64,000 bases of DNA from Flavobacterium ammonificans (GTDB lineage Bacteria > Bacteroidota > Bacteroidia > Flavobacteriales > Flavobacteriaceae), in contig NZ_AP025185.1 in the NCBI RefSeq assembly GCF_020886115.1, forward strand, positions 1,674,001-1,738,000. The letters run 5' to 3'. The stretch's first letter is position 1. Each line of letters starts with the position of its first letter. Position numbers and translations under genes: made by a program. Shown here piece after piece: positions 60,602 to 64,000 of this stretch. The notes below the pieces were generated by a model. It was given only the letters and a program-made list of their open reading frames with translations. It was not told where the DNA came from and ran no database searches.

Positions 60602-63058
60602 TTAATTTTGTTCGTTATTGAAAAATTCATCAAGCGCCACCATATCCGAGATGTTTACGTTACGCGCCTTACTTCCTTCAAAAGGACCTACAATTCCGGC
60701 TGCTTCTAATTGATCAATTAAACGACCGGCTCTGTTGTAACCCAATTTTAATTTACGTTGCAATAACGATGCCGAACCTTGTTGTGCGTTTACTATAATT
60801 TCGGCGGCTTCTCTAAATAAGGAATCGCGTTCTGAAATATCGATGTCTAAATTGATACCTGATTCTTCTCCCACAAATTCAGGTAGGAGGTAAGCAGTAG
60901 CATAGGCTTTTTGCGAACCAATGAATTCGGTTATTTTTTCTACTTCAGGCGTATCGATAAAAGCACATTGAACACGCACCACATCGTTGCCGTTAGAGTA
61001 CAATAAATCTCCACGACCTATTAACTGATCCGCCCCTTGAGTGTCTAAAATAGTTCTCGAATCAATTTTAGAAGTTACTCTAAAAGCAATTCGAGCCGGG
61101 AAGTTGGCTTTGATTAAACCGGTAATTACATTCACCGACGGACGTTGGGTAGCAATAATCAAGTGAATTCCAATGGCACGCGCTAATTGAGCCAAACGCG
61201 CTATAGGTACTTCGACTTCTTTACCCGCAGTCATAATCAAATCAGCAAACTCATCCACTACCAAAACGATGTAAGGTAAAAAGCGGTGACCGTTTTCAGG
61301 ATTTAATTTTCTTGATTTGAATTTGTCGTTGTATTCTTTAATGTTACGCACCATAGCGTCTTTCAATAAAGAATAACGGTTGTCCATTTCCACACAAAGG
61401 GAATTCAAGGTATTGACTACTTTCGCATTATCAGTGATAATAGCGTCGTCACAATCGGGTAATTTGGCTAAATAATGTCTTTCAATTTTATTGAAAAGCG
61501 TTAATTCTACTTTCTTTGGGTCAACCAAAACAAATTTAACTTCAGCAGGATGTTTTTTGTATAAAAGCGAAGTTAATACCGCATTCAATCCTACCGATTT
61601 TCCTTGACCAGTAGCTCCCGCCATCAACAAGTGAGGCATTTTAGCTAAATCGACTACAAAGGTTTCATTAGAGATGGTTTTACCCAAAGCGATAGGCAAT
61701 TCCATTTCAGCTTCTTGGAATTTGGCTGAGCCAATAGCACTTTTCATAGAAACCATAGTTGGATTCTTGTTAGGTACTTCAATACCAATAGTTCCTTTTC
61801 CAGGAATTGGCGCAATAATACGAATACCCAAAGCCGAAAGAGACAAAGCAATATCGTCTTCTAAACTTTTGATTTTTGAAATACGAATCCCAGCTTCAGG
61901 AACGATTTCATATAAGGTTACCGATGGACCAACGGTAGCTTTGATTTGTGCAATTTCAATTTTGTAGTTACGAAGGGTATCTACAATCTTGTTTTTATTT
62001 TCTTCTAATTCTTCTTGGTTAATCGTAATTCCGCCGCTTGAATATTCTTTTAATAAATCAATGGTTGGGAATTTGTAGTTGGATAATTCCAAAGTGGGGT
62101 CAAACAAACCAAAATCAGCCACTAATCGAGACGCTAAGTTTTCTTCTACGATATCTTCTTCTTCCGCCTTTTCGATTACAAAAGCTTCATCGCTTGTAGT
62201 AATGATAGTTGGCTCTTTTGGAGCTGGTGGAGCAGGGGTATAGGTAGGCGGTACCACTGGTTTAGGCAATGTATCTAAATTGATTTCAGAAGACGAACTA
62301 ATTGTTGGTTTTAAGGCTTCTTTGTTGATTTCAAATTGAGAAGTAGTTGATTTCAAATGAATGCCTTCTACTGCTTCATCTGCTTCTTGCTCTGCAGTAG
62401 GAACGGCATATTCCTCAAGATTATAACCTTTATCAGCTGCTTTTTCAACAATAGAGTTCATCTTAGCTTCCATTTCTTTTTTGGAACCTTCAATGAAATT
62501 TAAAATAGAATCAGGAGACAAATTGATTTTGAAAATCAGGTAAATAATCAAACCGAATACTAAAAGTAATAAAGTTCCTGTCTTACCTAAATAGTCTTGC
62601 GAAAGTAAATTGAGTTCGTAACCAATGACACCGCCTAATTCAGGCGCATTTGTTGCAAAGAAACCAAAGATGATCGAAACGACAATCATAGCAAATAAAT
62701 CCCAAAACCAAGTCGATCGTAGTTTGGCAAGTGGTAACCCCAAGAACAAATACAAACCTGTTAAGAAAAACAAGCGTACAAATAGGAAGGCAGCTATACC
62801 AAATCCTTGGTACACCATCAAATCCGCAATGTAAGCGCCAATTTTGCCTAACCAATTGGCTACTTCAGTATTTCTGTTTGCTAATTGGTCTACGACGCTT
62901 TGGTCAGATTGACCGTGCAAGTAAAAAGAAATAAAAGCAAGCAGTAAAGCTACCGATAGCAATACTAAAAGGCTTCCGATTACAATTTTATATTTTTTTG
63001 ATAATTCCCAAGGTCTTTTTCCGCTACCCTCAGAATCGTTTTTTATTTTCTTTGCCAT
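60602..63058 (-). CDS. ftsK: DNA translocase FtsK
   Basis: 818 residues: four membrane segments in the first 190 residues, a short linker, then the RecA-like motor with Walker A MAGATGQGKSVGLN and Walker B YIVLVVDEFADLIM, and a C-terminal gamma winged helix (SASLLQRKLKLGYNRAGRLI). It moves DNA at the division septum to resolve the terminus region; the gamma domain would read polarity sequences. Confidence 0.96.
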   Translation of the reverse strand: MAKKIKNDSEGSGKRPWELSKKYKIVIGSLLVLLSVALLLAFISFYLHGQSDQSVVDQLANRNTEVANWLGKIGAYIADLMVYQGFGIAAFLFVRLFFLTGLYLFLGLPLAKLRSTWFWDLFAMIVVSIIFGFFATNAPELGGVIGYELNLLSQDYLGKTGTLLLLVFGLIIYLIFKINLSPDSILNFIEGSKKEMEAKMNSIVEKAADKGYNLEEYAVPTAEQEADEAVEGIHLKSTTSQFEINKEALKPTISSSSEINLDTLPKPVVPPTYTPAPPAPKEPTIITTSDEAFVIEKAEEEDIVEENLASRLVADFGLFDPTLELSNYKFPTIDLLKEYSSGGITINQEELEENKNKIVDTLRNYKIEIAQIKATVGPSVTLYEIVPEAGIRISKIKSLEDDIALSLSALGIRIIAPIPGKGTIGIEVPNKNPTMVSMKSAIGSAKFQEAEMELPIALGKTISNETFVVDLAKMPHLLMAGATGQGKSVGLNAVLTSLLYKKHPAEVKFVLVDPKKVELTLFNKIERHYLAKLPDCDDAIITDNAKVVNTLNSLCVEMDNRYSLLKDAMVRNIKEYNDKFKSRKLNPENGHRFLPYIVLVVDEFADLIMTAGKEVEVPIARLAQLARAIGIHLIIATQRPSVNVITGLIKANFPARIAFRVTSKIDSRTILDTQGADQLIGRGDLLYSNGNDVVRVQCAFIDTPEVEKITEFIGSQKAYATAYLLPEFVGEESGINLDIDISERDSLFREAAEIIVNAQQGSASLLQRKLKLGYNRAGRLIDQLEAAGIVGPFEGSKARNVNISDMVALDEFFNNEQN

Positions 63059-63079
63059 TCTCTTTGTAAACTAGTAAAT

Positions 63080-63451
63080 TTAGAATTTAGGGAGGTAAAT
63101 CAGTAAGCCTACTGCCACTGCGGTTAATGCCGAGAAAAACACAGCTCCAGCAGCAATATCTTTGATAAACCCAATTCTCTCGTGGTATTCTGGATGAATA
63201 AAATCGGCCACTTTTTCAACAGCAGTATTCAATCCTTCTACACTCATCACTAAACCGATGGCAAAGATTTGGAAAATCCATTCAGTAGTAGTAATGTTAA
63301 AATAAAACCCAGCGATAGTCATTATGATCCCAATAAAAAATTGAGTCATTACGCTGTGTTCAGTTGTAATTAATTTGTAAGCCCCTTGATAAGCATAAAT
63401 AACGCTTTTTAATCGGCCAGAAACAAATCGATTGTCTTTTTGAAATTCCAT
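63080..63451 (-). CDS. dgkA: Diacylglycerol/undecaprenol kinase family protein
   Basis: 123 residues with about three membrane segments and the family motif VMSVEGLNTAVEKVADF (E..NTA.E). Likely phosphorylates diacylglycerol or undecaprenol in the inner membrane. It is between tpx and ftsK. Confidence 0.92.
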   Translation of the reverse strand: MEFQKDNRFVSGRLKSVIYAYQGAYKLITTEHSVMTQFFIGIIMTIAGFYFNITTTEWIFQIFAIGLVMSVEGLNTAVEKVADFIHPEYHERIGFIKDIAAGAVFFSALTAVAVGLLIYLPKF

Positions 63452-63461
63452 TCAATAGGTA

Positions 63462-63959
63462 TTAAAGTACTGCTAAGGCAGCATCGTAATTCGGTTCATC
63501 TGCAATTTCTGCCACTTGTTCGGTGTGAACAATAGTTCCTTTTTCGTCAATGACAAGGACCACTCTTGAGTGTAAACCTGCTAAAACACTATCCGTAATT
63601 TCTAAACCATTGGCTTTTCCAAAACTTCCGTCTTTAAAATCCGATAGATTTTCTACGTTCTCGATTCCTTCAGCACCGCAAAAACGTTTTTGTGCAAATG
63701 GTAAATCTCTTGAAACGCAAATCACAACAGTATTGTTTAATCCAGCAGCAGTTTCATTGAATTTTCTCACTGAAGCAGCACAAGTTCCTGTATCGATACT
63801 TGGAAAAATATTGAAAACTACTTTTTTACCAGCATAATCTGCCAGAGTAGCGATAGAGAGATCTGTCTTTACTAAATTAAAATCAGCTAGTTGCGAACCT
63901 ATTTTTGGAAGTTCGCCTGAAGTATGAACGGGATTACCGCCTAAAGTTATCGTTGACAT
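63462..63959 (-). CDS. tpx: Thiol peroxidase
   Basis: 165 residues with the Tpx opening TITLGGNPVHTSGELP, the peroxidatic cysteine in SIDTGTCAASVRKFNE and a resolving cysteine in FAQKRFCGAEG. It is an atypical two-cysteine peroxiredoxin that reduces peroxides with thioredoxin, in the periplasm or cytosol depending on species; no signal peptide here, so cytosolic. Confidence 0.95.
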   Translation of the reverse strand: MSTITLGGNPVHTSGELPKIGSQLADFNLVKTDLSIATLADYAGKKVVFNIFPSIDTGTCAASVRKFNETAAGLNNTVVICVSRDLPFAQKRFCGAEGIENVENLSDFKDGSFGKANGLEITDSVLAGLHSRVVLVIDEKGTIVHTEQVAEIADEPNYDAALAVL

Positions 63960-64000
63960 AATATGCGTTTTTTAGTGAGCATCAAAAGTATGAAAATTAA

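Noticed and set aside
1..63959. CRISPR array
   Set aside because: No set of regularly spaced identical repeats of 24-40 bp was seen, and no cas gene.

Overview
The window looks like a chromosome segment of a Flavobacterium-type bacterium (Bacteroidota, Flavobacteriaceae). The support is the low GC content, the TAnnTTTG-type promoter elements, the families GLPGLI, RteC, DUF3347, DUF2807 and head-GIN, the fused RND-TolC efflux gene, and the tpx-dgkA-ftsK-lolA-lptG-ribB housekeeping block at the right end. Almost everything reads on the minus strand.

Region by region. (1) 1-6400: a MacAB-like ABC transporter operon (MacA-like adaptor, ATPase, head-GIN protein, permease cut by the window edge), divergent from a sigma-54-dependent response regulator and its histidine kinase. 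(2) 6400-20400: two parallel surface modules, each made of a GLPGLI protein and a large TonB-receptor-like outer-membrane barrel, each with a nearly identical 95-residue LuxR-type regulator at its far end. The second module is led by a BlaI/BlaR1-type repressor and sensor peptidase pair whose promoter holds three evenly spaced dyads. The two regulator genes and a 56-residue cysteine-rich secreted peptide gene share a paired ACCGTA motif with a 22-bp period. Between the modules lies a small AIPR, HNH and small-basic-protein insert. (3) 20500-25080: accessory remnants: a UDG-fold protein, a tandem zinc-ribbon mini-protein, a RAYT transposase between inverted REP copies, an orphan Rhs C-terminal tip with a membrane protein behind it, a lipoprotein gene broken by a stop codon, and a structured repeat. 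(4) 25083-32105: a defence cluster: a frameshifted D-QxK nuclease gene, an AbiE-type toxin-antitoxin pair with an inverted-repeat operator, and a 1421-residue nuclease-STAND NTPase resembling Avs proteins. (5) 32187-35634: element core genes (hypothetical, DnaC-like ATPase, DnaD/RepO-like, HTH, RteC). (6) 35668-55550: a metal-resistance cargo (multicopper oxidase, copper and zinc/cadmium P-type ATPases, RND-TolC efflux, HMA and DUF3347 proteins, a metal-sensor-like AraC regulator). (7) 55586-57177: a tyrosine integrase beside tRNA-Ser(UGA), marking the right end of an integrated element. (8) 57343-63959: conserved chromosome with visibly higher GC.

How the parts fit: regions 4-7 read as an integrative element in tRNA-Ser carrying metal resistance and phage defence. 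Region 2 is the least explained part: duplicated envelope modules under regulators with recognisable DNA sites, linked through a shared operator to small exported peptides. Its function is not known to me, and what I propose for it is inference. No left attachment site, relaxase or CRISPR array was seen.
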